A stretch of 58,633 nucleotides of DNA. Source: Pseudodesulfovibrio sp. (GTDB lineage: Bacteria > Desulfobacterota > Desulfovibrionia > Desulfovibrionales > Desulfovibrionaceae). Each line of letters begins with the position of its first letter. The first letter of the stretch is position 1. Where the stretch lies: contig NZ_JAQUWN010000019.1 of NCBI RefSeq assembly GCF_028692895.1, positions 1 to 58,633 on the forward strand. The letters are read 5' to 3'. The notes below the pieces were generated by a model. That model saw only the letters and a list, made by a program, of their open reading frames with translations, was not told where the DNA came from and did no database searches. The position numbers and the translations under genes were made by a program. Positions 25,631 to 33,679 of the stretch are shown here, one piece after another.

Positions 25631-27766
25631 CTACAGGAAGGCCCTGGTGACGTGATAGCCGATGACGGCCATGACGAAGGCCAGGGTGGTGGAGCCCACC
25701 ACGCTGAAGGCGGCCCAGCGCCAGCTCGACTCCCGGGCCATGGTCACCACGGTGACGAAGCACGGGGCGTAGAGCATGGTGAAGATTATCAGGGCCACGG
25801 CCGAGGCGGCGGTGAAGGCCGGGTCGGCCAGGAGCCGCTCGGACAGGGGCTCGGCGTCCTCGGGGTCCACGTCGCCCATGGAGTAGGCGGTGCCCAGGGT
25901 GGAGACGATGACCTCCTTGGCCGCGAACCCGCCGGTCAGGGCGATGTTGGTCCGCCAGTTGAAGCCCGCATGTTTGGTCAGGGGCTCCAGCGCGGCGCCG
26001 ATGCGGCCCGCCACGGTGTTGAGCATGGCCTCCTCGGACTCGGCGTTGGCGATGTCGGCCGCGGCCTCCTCGGTCTGGGCGGCCTGGCGCAGTGCCTCGT
26101 AGTGGGCCACCCGGTCGGCGGGAAGCTGCGGGAAGGTCATCATGGCCCAGATGAGGATGGAGATGCCGAGGATCACGGTGCCCGCCTTCTTGACGTATTC
26201 CCAGGTCCGCTCCCAGGTGTGGATGAGCACGCCGCGCAGGGTGGGCATACGGTAGGGCGGAAGCTCCATGACGAAGGGCGTGCACTCGCCCCGGATGACC
26301 GTGGAGCGCAGGGCGCGGGCCACGAGCAGGGCCATGCACCATGCGCCCAGGGTAATGGCGAGCATGACCGTGGCCGCGTGGGCCGGGAAGAAGGCGGCGG
26401 CGAGCATCAGGAAGACCGGCACCTTGGCGCCGCAGGTCATGTACGGGGCCACGAACAGGGTGGCCAGCTTCTCCTTGGGGCTGCGCAGGGTGCGCGCGGC
26501 CATGACGCCGGGCACGGCGCAGCCGCCCGCGATGCCGCCCGAGACGATGAACGGCAGCACCGAGGTGCCGTGCAGGCCGAAGATCTTGAAGACGCGGTCC
26601 AGCATGTAGGCCATGCGGGCGATGTAGCCGGAGTCCTCAAGGGCCGAGATCATCAGGAACATGAAGATGATGAGCGGAACGAAGCCGAGGACGCCGCCCA
26701 CGCCGTCGATGATGCCGGAGACGATGAGCGAGCGCAGGTGGCCGTCGGGCAGGGCGTTGCTTGCCGCGTCGCCGATGACGCCGAACAGGCTTTCCAGCCA
26801 GCCCATGGGGATTTCGCCCACGGTGAAGGTGACCTTGTAGATGAGATAGACGATGGCGATCATGATGAGCGGGCCGAGCAGGGTGTGGGTCAGGACCTTG
26901 TCCATCTGGTCGGAGCGCGAGATGCGGTCCTCGTCCAGCAGGGGGTAGGTGACCACGTCCTTGATGATGCCCGCGATGAAGCCGTAGCGGTAGTCGGCGA
27001 TGAGCGCGTCGGGCTGGGCCTTGAGGGTCTTCTGCATGTGCTCCGCCACCTCGCGCGCCATGGCCTCCAGCCTGTCGGACACGGCGGTGTCGGCCATGCG
27101 GCCCTTGACGATGACGTCCTCGTCCCGCTCCAGGTACTTGATGCCGGTCCAGCGGGCCGGGACCCTGTCGGTCAGGAAGGCCGACTCCTCGATGAGGGCG
27201 GTCATCCTGGCCAGGACCGGGTCCAGGTCCGGGCCGTAGGAAATGTGCAGGGGCTTCCACTCCCCCCGGCGCTCCGCGGCCAGGGAGACGGACGCCTTGA
27301 GCAGTTCGTCGGTCCCGTGGGCGTTGCGGGCCACGGTCTCGACCACGGCGCAACCGGTCAGGGCGGCCAGCCGCGCGCTGTCGATGGTCTTGCCGTTCTT
27401 GCGCACCTCGTCCATCATGTTCAGCCCAAGGACCAGGGGCACGCCCAGTTCCATGATCTGCACGGCCAGGTAGAGGTTGCGCTCCAGGGCGTCGGCGTTC
27501 ATCACGTCGATGACGGCCTCGGGCCGCTCGTCCACCAGGAAATTGCGGGCGACCAGCTCCTCCTGGGTGTAGGCCGTCAGCGAATAGGTGCCGGGCAGGT
27601 CCACCACCTCCAGGGAATCCCCGTTGCGGGTGAGGTGGCCGATTTTCTTCTCGACGGTGACGCCGGGCCAGTTGGCCACGTGCTGGTGCGCGCCGGTCAG
27701 GGCGTTGAAGGTCGTGGTCTTGCCGCAGTTGGGGTTGCCGGCGATGCCGATGGTATAGGTCGACAT
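25631..27766 (-). CDS. feoB: Ferrous iron transporter FeoB
   Basis: A 711-residue protein with an N-terminal G domain: G1 GNPNCGKTT at 9-17, G2 NWPGVTVEKK, G3 DLPGTYS, G4 NMMD. A helical GDI region and a membrane part with two Gate domains (SGGIAGGCAVPG and FAAKEVIVSTLG) follow. It moves Fe2+ into the cytoplasm. The ATG at 27766 is chosen because the family start MSTYTIGIAGN follows it; an upstream extension would run through feoA in another frame. It begins two bases after the feoA stop and is part of the Fur-controlled feoA-feoB operon. Confidence 0.96.
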   Translation of the reverse strand: MSTYTIGIAGNPNCGKTTTFNALTGAHQHVANWPGVTVEKKIGHLTRNGDSLEVVDLPGTYSLTAYTQEELVARNFLVDERPEAVIDVMNADALERNLYLAVQIMELGVPLVLGLNMMDEVRKNGKTIDSARLAALTGCAVVETVARNAHGTDELLKASVSLAAERRGEWKPLHISYGPDLDPVLARMTALIEESAFLTDRVPARWTGIKYLERDEDVIVKGRMADTAVSDRLEAMAREVAEHMQKTLKAQPDALIADYRYGFIAGIIKDVVTYPLLDEDRISRSDQMDKVLTHTLLGPLIMIAIVYLIYKVTFTVGEIPMGWLESLFGVIGDAASNALPDGHLRSLIVSGIIDGVGGVLGFVPLIIFMFLMISALEDSGYIARMAYMLDRVFKIFGLHGTSVLPFIVSGGIAGGCAVPGVMAARTLRSPKEKLATLFVAPYMTCGAKVPVFLMLAAAFFPAHAATVMLAITLGAWCMALLVARALRSTVIRGECTPFVMELPPYRMPTLRGVLIHTWERTWEYVKKAGTVILGISILIWAMMTFPQLPADRVAHYEALRQAAQTEEAAADIANAESEEAMLNTVAGRIGAALEPLTKHAGFNWRTNIALTGGFAAKEVIVSTLGTAYSMGDVDPEDAEPLSERLLADPAFTAASAVALIIFTMLYAPCFVTVVTMARESSWRWAAFSVVGSTTLAFVMAVIGYHVTRAFL

Positions 27767-27768
27767 GC

Positions 27769-28011
27769 CTAGCCCTCCTGTTCGCGGACGGTTATGTGGT
27801 CGGCCTCGCTGTTGCGCAGCGTCAGCGTGAAATCCTTCAGTCGCAGGGCCACGGGGTCCCGCAGGGGGGCCTTGCCGATGACCTTGCATTCGGTGCCGGG
27901 GATCAGCCCCATGTCGCGGATGCGGCGGCCCAGCTCCCCGGCGGCCGACACCGTGACGATTTTCAGCATTTGATTGACCTTGGCCTTGCGCAGGCAGAAC
28001 GGTTCGCTCAT
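27769..28011 (-). CDS. feoA: Ferrous iron transport protein FeoA
   Basis: An 80-residue SH3-like protein with the family features GRRIRDMGLIPGTECKVIGKAPLRDPV. FeoA binds FeoB and is needed for efficient Fe2+ uptake. The ATG at 28011 matches the family start; the open frame extends upstream but lies in the intergenic stretch and the preceding gene. It sits 43 bases after the Cys-rich membrane protein gene. Confidence 0.94.
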   Translation of the reverse strand: MSEPFCLRKAKVNQMLKIVTVSAAGELGRRIRDMGLIPGTECKVIGKAPLRDPVALRLKDFTLTLRNSEADHITVREQEG

Positions 28012-28054
28012 GAATGGTACCTCACTCTCTTGGCGACAGGTTAAACTTTCCGGG

Positions 28055-28234
28055 CTACTGGCGGCAGCCGCAGGATGGCCCTTGGGCCTTGTTTTGCGAG
28101 GGGCACGAGGGCCCCTGGCTACAGCCGGAGCAGTCGCAGGAAGGCCTGTCCGCCCGGAAGGTGCGGATGACCCTGCGCGCGAAGAACGCAAAGGCGGCGA
28201 GCACGATGATGCCTACTATTATGGTGTCGGTCAT
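28055..28234 (-). CDS. FeoB-associated Cys-rich membrane protein
   Basis: A 59-residue protein with one N-terminal transmembrane helix (TIIVGIIVLAAFAFFARRV) and a short tail with seven cysteines in CDCSGCS, SC and SCGC pairs. This matches the small FeoB-associated Cys-rich proteins found in feo operons, which may bind or sense iron. The ATG at 28234 has GAGGGA before it; a TTG four codons upstream is less likely. It is the first gene after the Fur-box promoter. Confidence 0.85.
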   Translation of the reverse strand: MTDTIIVGIIVLAAFAFFARRVIRTFRADRPSCDCSGCSQGPSCPSQNKAQGPSCGCRQ

Positions 28235-28281
28235 GATGTCCCTCAAAAGATGGTTGTGGCCCCATCGGGCCGGACAAAAGA

Positions 28282-28310
28282 GTGATAGTGATGTTGAAAA
28301 TCAATGTCAA
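28282..28310 (-). promoter_or_regulatory. feo operon promoter with Fur box
   Basis: On the minus strand TTGACA (28310-28305) and TATCAC (28287-28282) are separated by exactly 17 bases. A Fur-type 7-1-7 site, TGAAAAT-C-AATGTCA on the plus strand (28295-28309), overlaps the -35 and spacer. This is the expected arrangement for iron-repressed ferrous uptake genes. Eleven of 14 positions match TGATAAT-N-ATTATCA. Confidence 0.75.
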
Positions 28311-28488
28311 GTAAAACGCGCCGGAAAAATGCCACCGATTTTTGGCTGCCAATTAATGCAGCAATTCAGGTTGATTGAAATGGGAAAACGGTTTGACTGC
28401 CGTCGGCCTGTTCCGATCGTTCGCCAAGGTTGTCAATATCTTGCTTTTATGGTCATATGCGCGAATTCCGAATGGGAGTCGTCGCCAG

Positions 28489-29154
28489 TTGAAGACCAGA
28501 TTGTTGCTTATCGCCGAACCGGGCGCGGCGCGCAACGCCTATATGGAAGTGTTGCGCAGTCTTGACGTCGAGGTGGATTGCGTCGGGTCCCCGGCCGAGA
28601 TTACCGGCCGCCTGGCCGACGCCTTCTACAGCGGCCTGGTCGTCGACGTCCCGACCATGATCCGTTGCGAGTGCGGGGACAAGAACCGCATTACACGGTG
28701 CATGGAGCGGTTCCCGGTGCTGCGGGTCATGTTCAACCCCGACGCCGGCGGCATCCGGGGACTCTCCCAGGGCGGGACCCTGCGGCACAACCGCGACCTG
28801 GCGGATTTCGTGGAGTACGAGTGCCGGTCCTTCACCGCCCGCTCCATCCGGGTGGCCCGGCGGCGGGAGGTGGTTTTCAATGTAGTCCTGTTCAACCGGC
28901 CAGACGGGGCCGAAGGCGAGCGGACCGTGACCATCAACGTCTCCGAGCACGGCTGTTTCATTTTTACGATCAACGACTGGCGGCTGCAATCCCCGGCGTG
29001 GATGGTGGTCAGCGAGTTCGAGGACAAGACGCCCGTCGAGCTGCTGGTGCGTTGGCGGCGTCCCTGGGGAACCGAGGGCCGGGCCCCGGGAATCGGCGCG
29101 ACCTTCGAGTCCATGACCGCGTACCAGTACGTGCAACTCCAGTCCATTCTCTGA
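28489..29154 (+). CDS. PilZ-like domain protein with degenerate receiver-like N terminus
   Basis: A 221-residue protein from a TTG at 28489 (MKTRLLLIAEPG). Residues ~1-105 alternate strands and helices like a response-regulator receiver but lack the acidic pocket. The second half has RSIRVARRREVVF and NVSEHGCFIF, approximating the RxxxR and (D/N)xSxxG motifs of PilZ, so c-di-GMP binding is plausible. The frame stays open to another TTG at 28375, which would add 38 residues unlike the family; neither start has a good ribosome site. It is divergent from the feo operon and followed 18 bases later by a small membrane protein gene. Confidence 0.65.
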   Translation: MKTRLLLIAEPGAARNAYMEVLRSLDVEVDCVGSPAEITGRLADAFYSGLVVDVPTMIRCECGDKNRITRCMERFPVLRVMFNPDAGGIRGLSQGGTLRHNRDLADFVEYECRSFTARSIRVARRREVVFNVVLFNRPDGAEGERTVTINVSEHGCFIFTINDWRLQSPAWMVVSEFEDKTPVELLVRWRRPWGTEGRAPGIGATFESMTAYQYVQLQSIL

Positions 29155-29172
29155 GAACGAGGCGAGAGCATC

Positions 29173-29376
29173 ATGTCGGACGATTCAAAGGAATTCATGC
29201 AATGGGTGGACGCTCTGGCCAAAGGCATCATCGCCGGTTGCGCCGTGGGCTTTTTGTTCAGCCTGACCGGGCTGATGGCCGCGCCCAAGGCCGTGGTCCT
29301 GGGCGGGCTGGCCGGTTGCCTGGCCTCCATCACCTTCAAGAACAGGACGGACGACCGCAGGGACCGGGACAAGTAG
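29173..29376 (+). CDS. Small two-helix membrane protein, unknown function
   Basis: A 67-residue protein with two predicted transmembrane helices (about 17-33 and 38-54) and a charged C-terminal tail (KNRTDDRRDRDK). I recognise no family. It lies 18 bases after the PilZ-like gene, with a GAGGCGAGAGC leader before its ATG, and may be co-expressed with it. Confidence 0.6.
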   Translation: MSDDSKEFMQWVDALAKGIIAGCAVGFLFSLTGLMAAPKAVVLGGLAGCLASITFKNRTDDRRDRDK

Positions 29377-29391
29377 TCCCCGGCCGGGTCG

Positions 29392-30441
29392 TCAGAACCC
29401 CTTCTTCTTCAGGCCCAGTTCGAGCAGCCGGAGGGCCTCCGGCAGGTTTTCCCCGGGGGTGAACGTCTCCAGGCACTCGCGCGTGCCCAGCTTGCAGGTG
29501 TTGCTGTTGCAGGGATAGCAGGGCAGGCCCTTGGTGGCGCTGACGTGCTCGTCAGAGGGAAAGCCCCAGCCGGTGCCCGTGGCGCCCTGGATGGTCAGGG
29601 TGGGAATGCCCACGGCCACGGCGAAGTGGCGCGGGGCCGAGCAGTTGCCGAGGTGCATGGCCGCCCGCTCCTGCACGGCGGCCATCTCCCGCAGGGAAAG
29701 CATGGCGTCCGGGACCAGCGCACCGTCGCCCGCCTGGGCGGCCACGGTCTCGGCCAGCTCCTTTTCGCCCGGTCCGTAGAGGATCACGGCCCCCAGCTCG
29801 GGATGGCGCTCGCGCAGCAGGCGGACGAGTTCCGCGAAATGTCGTTCGGGCCAGCGTCGGGTCTCCCGCCGGTGGCTCGGGTCCACGGTGATGAACGGCC
29901 GCCCGCCCAGGCCGTGGCGTTCGATGAAGCCGTCGGCAAAGGCGCGTTCCCCGTCGGTCAGCCAGAGCTCCGGGCGTTCGCCGTTCCACTCGATGCCCAG
30001 GGGGGCGAGCACGCCCGCCTTGCACTTGGCGGCATAGCCGTACACCAGGGGACCCCAGTTGGTGTAGAGGAACCGGTTGTACCACTTGGGGGGAAAGCTC
30101 AGCCGCACCGGCGCGCCGGAGAATCGGACGACCCACTTGCAGCGGGGGAGCTGCTGGAAGTCCACGATGAGGTCGAACCCCTGCCGCGCGACCCCGGCGT
30201 ACCAGGCCAGGGCCTTGAACGGGTTCTTGAGCGCCTTGCGGTCGAGGACCCAGACGGTGTCGACGTGGGGGTTGTTCTCCAGGACGGGCAGGCAGCGTTT
30301 TTCGGTCAGTACGTGCAGCTCGGCATCGGGGTAGCGCTCCTTGAGCAGCCGGATGGCCGGGGTGGCGAGGAGCACGTCGCCGATCTGCCGGAGCTGGCAG
30401 GCCAGGATTTTTCGGGGGTGCAGATTGGTGATGTCTTTCAT
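29392..30441 (-). CDS. Glycosyltransferase family 9 (heptosyltransferase-like)
   Basis: A 349-residue GT-B protein with the ADP-heptose:LPS heptosyltransferase signatures: ILACQLRQIGDVLLATPAIR at the N terminus, DPSHRRETRRWPERHFAEL before the donor domain, and HLGNCSAPRHFAVAVGIPTLTI near residue 265. It probably adds a heptose or similar sugar to the lipopolysaccharide core. The CYPCNSNTCKLG stretch near the C terminus is typical of this subgroup. It is convergent with the small membrane protein gene and divergent from the surface-carbohydrate gene. Confidence 0.9.
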   Translation of the reverse strand: MKDITNLHPRKILACQLRQIGDVLLATPAIRLLKERYPDAELHVLTEKRCLPVLENNPHVDTVWVLDRKALKNPFKALAWYAGVARQGFDLIVDFQQLPRCKWVVRFSGAPVRLSFPPKWYNRFLYTNWGPLVYGYAAKCKAGVLAPLGIEWNGERPELWLTDGERAFADGFIERHGLGGRPFITVDPSHRRETRRWPERHFAELVRLLRERHPELGAVILYGPGEKELAETVAAQAGDGALVPDAMLSLREMAAVQERAAMHLGNCSAPRHFAVAVGIPTLTIQGATGTGWGFPSDEHVSATKGLPCYPCNSNTCKLGTRECLETFTPGENLPEALRLLELGLKKKGF

Positions 30442-30588
30442 GGATGGCGGTCCGGGATGGTTCCTCTCGAATGAGCGGATGCAATTTCCCCTATCGCCGG
30501 GGGGATGTCAAGGCGAGGGTATGGACAACCGGTGCCAGTTGTGCTTTGGTGTGCCAGCCTTACTCCCGACGCAAGGAATCAGCCGAAC

Positions 30589-31938
30589 ATGCTCTGCGCC
30601 ATACCCATCGAAATCGTCAACCGAGAACTCGACGCGGTCCTGTACCTGGCCCTCCACCTGGCCGGGCGGGGACTCCCCACCCTCATGGGCGACTACATGG
30701 TGCGCCGCTGGGTCTTCCGGTTCGACAAGGGCAAGCCGGTCATCTATTTCGACCAGGACCAGAGCCTGCGCGACAACCAGGCCGTGCTCGACGCGGGCGG
30801 CGTGGTCTTCAACCTCAACCAGGAAGGCCTGGTCCTGGAGGACTCCCTGGAGCAGGCCGACTACGCCCTGGCCGTGCGCGCCCTGACCATGCTTTTCGCC
30901 TGGGGCGAGGCGGGCAGACGCAACATCCTGCGCCGGATTCCCGAGGACAGGCATTCCCTGGTCAAGGTCACGGGCCATCCCTCCTTCGACCTGGCCAACG
31001 AGCGCTTCGTCCCGTTCTACCGCGACCCGGAGATCATCGCGGCCCACGGCGAGGGCCACATCCAGATCAACACCAATTTTTCGTACGCCAACCTCAAGAT
31101 GGACCTTGACCGGTACATCAAGATGCTCTCCGGCATGGACGAGTGGAAGATATACGGCGACAAGGCCGTTCAGGAATACGTCTGGAAACTGCACGACTTC
31201 CAGGCCGGCCTTCTTGACAAGTACATTGAGCTCGCCGGGGTTCTCGCCGACGCTTTTCCGGACCGCCACGTGGTCTTCCGGCCCCATCCCATGGAGAACC
31301 GCGACCGCTACGTCCAGGCCTTCCGCTCCCTGCCCAACGTTTTCGTGGACAACGCGAAGCCGGTGCGCAACTGGCTCGCATCGGCCGGGCACGTCGTCCA
31401 CTGCGACTGCACCACCGGCATGGAGGCCCTGCTCATGGGCCGCCCGGTCATCGGCTACCGGCCGGTGGAGAACGCCGAACTGACCAACCGGCTCTTCGCC
31501 GGGATCGGGGTCCCGGCCGACACGCCGGAGGCCGTGGCCGAGGCCGTCCGCGCGGGCGACATGCCCGTCGAAATGCGCCGCGCCCAGTTGGCGACACTCT
31601 CTCCCTACCTGGCGAACCTGGAGGAGAGCGCGGCGGGCCGCATCGCGGACTACGCCGCCTCCTGCACCTCGCCGGACAAGGTCTGGCTGCCCCGGCCCCT
31701 GCGCTGGACCGAGCGGCTGGAGTGCTTCCGCAAGCACGTCAGCAAGCTGATCCGGGCCCGGCAGCCCGGGCACAATGGCCGCAAGGTCCGGTACGCACTG
31801 GAAAAATTCCCTCCCACCAACGTCGCCGTCCTCATCGACAAGGTCCGCCGCCTGCGCGAGGCCGAGCCCTCCCTGCCCGCAGTGCGGGTGGAGCAGGTCG
31901 CGCTCAACACGTTCCTGATGGTTCCGGAAAAAGGCTGA
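30589..31938 (+). CDS. Surface carbohydrate biosynthesis protein (putative)
   Basis: A 449-residue soluble protein. Segments such as NRELDAVLYLALHLAGRG near the start, KVTGHPSFDLA around residue 125, RPHPMENRDRYVQAF around 230 and HCDCTTGMEALLMGRPVIGYRP around 270 resemble the surface-carbohydrate (capsule or polyglycerophosphate-like) biosynthesis proteins of the TIGR04396 type. The late GMEALL helix has the GT-B/CDP-glycerol transferase layout. The ATG at 30589 has AAGGA upstream and matches family starts; the frame extends further but the extra residues are unlike them. It lies convergent to the end of the pseudaminic operon. Confidence 0.65.
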   Translation: MLCAIPIEIVNRELDAVLYLALHLAGRGLPTLMGDYMVRRWVFRFDKGKPVIYFDQDQSLRDNQAVLDAGGVVFNLNQEGLVLEDSLEQADYALAVRALTMLFAWGEAGRRNILRRIPEDRHSLVKVTGHPSFDLANERFVPFYRDPEIIAAHGEGHIQINTNFSYANLKMDLDRYIKMLSGMDEWKIYGDKAVQEYVWKLHDFQAGLLDKYIELAGVLADAFPDRHVVFRPHPMENRDRYVQAFRSLPNVFVDNAKPVRNWLASAGHVVHCDCTTGMEALLMGRPVIGYRPVENAELTNRLFAGIGVPADTPEAVAEAVRAGDMPVEMRRAQLATLSPYLANLEESAAGRIADYAASCTSPDKVWLPRPLRWTERLECFRKHVSKLIRARQPGHNGRKVRYALEKFPPTNVAVLIDKVRRLREAEPSLPAVRVEQVALNTFLMVPEKG

Positions 31939-31972
31939 GTTTCGAGGGCCGCGTTTTGGCGCGGCAACGGGA

Positions 31973-32272
31973 CTAGTCGATCCGTTCGAGCAGGAAGACC
32001 ACCGGCCGGTAGCCGTCGGTGCAGCAGGTGACGAACCGCTGCGGCCCGCCGCGCGACATGGACCAGACCATCTTCTGCATGTCGGCCCAGGCCCAGCCGC
32101 AGAACCCCTCGGGCTTGTCCCAGGGCGCGTCCGGGCCGACGACGAAGACGTCGCCCTCGGCGAACTCCGGGCAGGGCGTCCAGCTTTCGGGATGGTCCGC
32201 GTACGCCTCGATCAGGTCCTGGTGGAAGAGCCGCTTCTGGACGGTGATGCGGACGGCGTGGTTGCGGCCCAT
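31973..32272 (-). CDS. TIGR04076 family protein
   Basis: A 99-residue soluble protein matching small TIGR04076-type proteins: a GDVFVVGPDAPWDKPEGFCGWAW core followed by a C-terminal CTDGYRPVVFLLERI strand, with three cysteines. The function of the family is unknown. It starts four bases after the hisF-like stop codon and is the last gene of the pseudaminic operon, which suggests but does not prove a part in that pathway. Confidence 0.75.
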   Translation of the reverse strand: MGRNHAVRITVQKRLFHQDLIEAYADHPESWTPCPEFAEGDVFVVGPDAPWDKPEGFCGWAWADMQKMVWSMSRGGPQRFVTCCTDGYRPVVFLLERID

Positions 32273-32276
32273 GGCG

Positions 32277-33038
32277 CTAGTCCCGGCGCACCGGGATGCC
32301 CGCCCGGCGCAGGTGGGCCCTGGCCTCGGCCGGGGTCTGTTCCGTAAAGTGGAAGATGGAGGCGGCGGCCACGGCCGTGGCCCCGCCGTCGCGGATGGCC
32401 TGAAGCATGTGCTCGTAGTTCCCGGCCCCGCCCGAGGCGATGACCGGGATGGTCACCGCGTCGCTCACGGCCCGGACGGCCTCGATGTCGTAGCCCTTGA
32501 AGGTGCCGTCCAGGTCCACGGAGGTGAGCAGGATCTCGCCCGCCCCGCGCTCCTCCATCTCCCTGGCGAAGGCCGCCGGGGCCAGCCCGCGCGGGTTGCG
32601 GCCCGAGTTGGTGACCACTTCCAGCCGTCCGTCCGGGTGGCGCTTGAAGTCGATGGAGACGATGGCGCACTGGGCCCCGTATTTGTCCGCCACGCGTGTG
32701 ACCAGGGCGGGGTCGTTCACGGCGGCGGTGTTCATGGCCACCTTGTCCGCCCCGGCCTCCAGCAACCGGCCCACGTGGTCCACATGGGTCACGCCGCCGC
32801 CTACGGTGAGCGGCATGAAGCAGTCGTCGGCGAAGTCGTTGACCCAGGCGAAATCAGGCTCGCGGCCGTCGCCCGTGGCCTTGATGTCCACGATGATGAG
32901 CTCGTCCACGTTGCGCATGTTGTAGACCTTGATGGACTGCATGAGCGAGCCCACGTGCCGCCAGCTGTCGAAGCCGACGCCCTTGACCAGCCCGTAGTCG
33001 CGGTAGAGCAGGGTGGGGATGATGCGCGTCTTGAGCAC
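32277..33038 (-). CDS. hisF: HisF paralogue, synthase subunit of a sugar amidotransferase
   Basis: A 253-residue TIM barrel of the HisF family. D130 (IVSID) is kept, but the residue at position 11, a catalytic Asp in true imidazole glycerol phosphate synthase, is Leu (IIPTLLYRDYG). This and its place between amidotransferase and nonulosonate genes indicate that it works with the HisH paralogue to pass ammonia to the PseA/WbpG-type enzyme, as proposed for HisH2/HisF2 in O-antigen loci, not in histidine synthesis. The start is a GTG whose G overlaps the hisH-like TAG stop, a translational-coupling arrangement, with GAGGA upstream. Confidence 0.85.
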   Translation of the reverse strand: MLKTRIIPTLLYRDYGLVKGVGFDSWRHVGSLMQSIKVYNMRNVDELIIVDIKATGDGREPDFAWVNDFADDCFMPLTVGGGVTHVDHVGRLLEAGADKVAMNTAAVNDPALVTRVADKYGAQCAIVSIDFKRHPDGRLEVVTNSGRNPRGLAPAAFAREMEERGAGEILLTSVDLDGTFKGYDIEAVRAVSDAVTIPVIASGGAGNYEHMLQAIRDGGATAVAAASIFHFTEQTPAEARAHLRRAGIPVRRD

Positions 33039-33664
33039 TACGATTCCTCGCTGAGCCGGATGAAGTTCTTGAGCAGTTTCAGGCCGATGGCCTGGCTCTT
33101 CTCCGGGTGGAACTGGGTGCCGTAGACGTTGCCGCGGTTGACCACGGAGACGAACTCGCCGCAGTAGGGCGTGGTGGCCACGGCGTTGGCCGGGTCGTCG
33201 GGCGCGAAGTGGAAGCTGTGCACGAAGTAGAAGTCCTCGCCGGGCGGGATGTCCGCCAGGAGCGGGTTGGGGACCTCGTAGTCCACGTTGTTCCAGCCCA
33301 CATGCGGGATGCGCTCGCCGCAGGTCGGCCGCAGGGGGCGGACCGTGCCCGGAATCCAGCCCAGGCCCCGGTGCTCGCCGTACTCCAGGCCGGTGGTGGC
33401 CAGGAGCTGCATGCCCAGGCAGACCCCCAGGATGGGGATGCCGTAGGCGATGATCTGGTCTTCGAGGATCTTGTCCAGGTTGCGCTGGCGCAGCAGGCCG
33501 ATGGCGTCGCCGAAGGCCCCCACGCCGGGCAGCACGCAGGCGTCGACGACCTTGAAGTCCTCCTCGCGGTCGGTGAGCAGGGGCTTGGCCCCGCATACCG
33601 TCAGCGCCCGCGAGATGGAGCCGATGTTGCCCACGCCGTAATCGACCACCGCCACCGTCAGCAT
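33038..33664 (-). CDS. hisH: HisH paralogue, glutamine amidotransferase subunit
   Basis: A 208-residue class I glutamine amidotransferase with nucleophile C82 in GVCLGMQLL and the His-Glu pair in TQFHPEKS near residue 190. It hydrolyses glutamine and delivers ammonia to the HisF-like partner. The intact triad indicates an active glutaminase. Its stop overlaps the hisF-like GTG start, and it follows the PseA/WbpG-type gene by 15 bases. The locus argues against a role in histidine biosynthesis. Confidence 0.87.
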   Translation of the reverse strand: MLTVAVVDYGVGNIGSISRALTVCGAKPLLTDREEDFKVVDACVLPGVGAFGDAIGLLRQRNLDKILEDQIIAYGIPILGVCLGMQLLATTGLEYGEHRGLGWIPGTVRPLRPTCGERIPHVGWNNVDYEVPNPLLADIPPGEDFYFVHSFHFAPDDPANAVATTPYCGEFVSVVNRGNVYGTQFHPEKSQAIGLKLLKNFIRLSEES

Positions 33665-33679
33665 GTCGTCCCCGCCCGC

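Noticed and set aside
25217-27772. A plus-strand open frame of 851 codons opposite feoB
   Set aside because: Composition is shadow-like (Gly/His/Asp-rich), and feoB on the other strand is unambiguous.
32277-33664. HisF/HisH as histidine biosynthesis genes
   Set aside because: No other his gene is near, the HisF-like protein lacks Asp11, and both lie inside a nonulosonate operon next to a PseA/WbpG amidotransferase gene.
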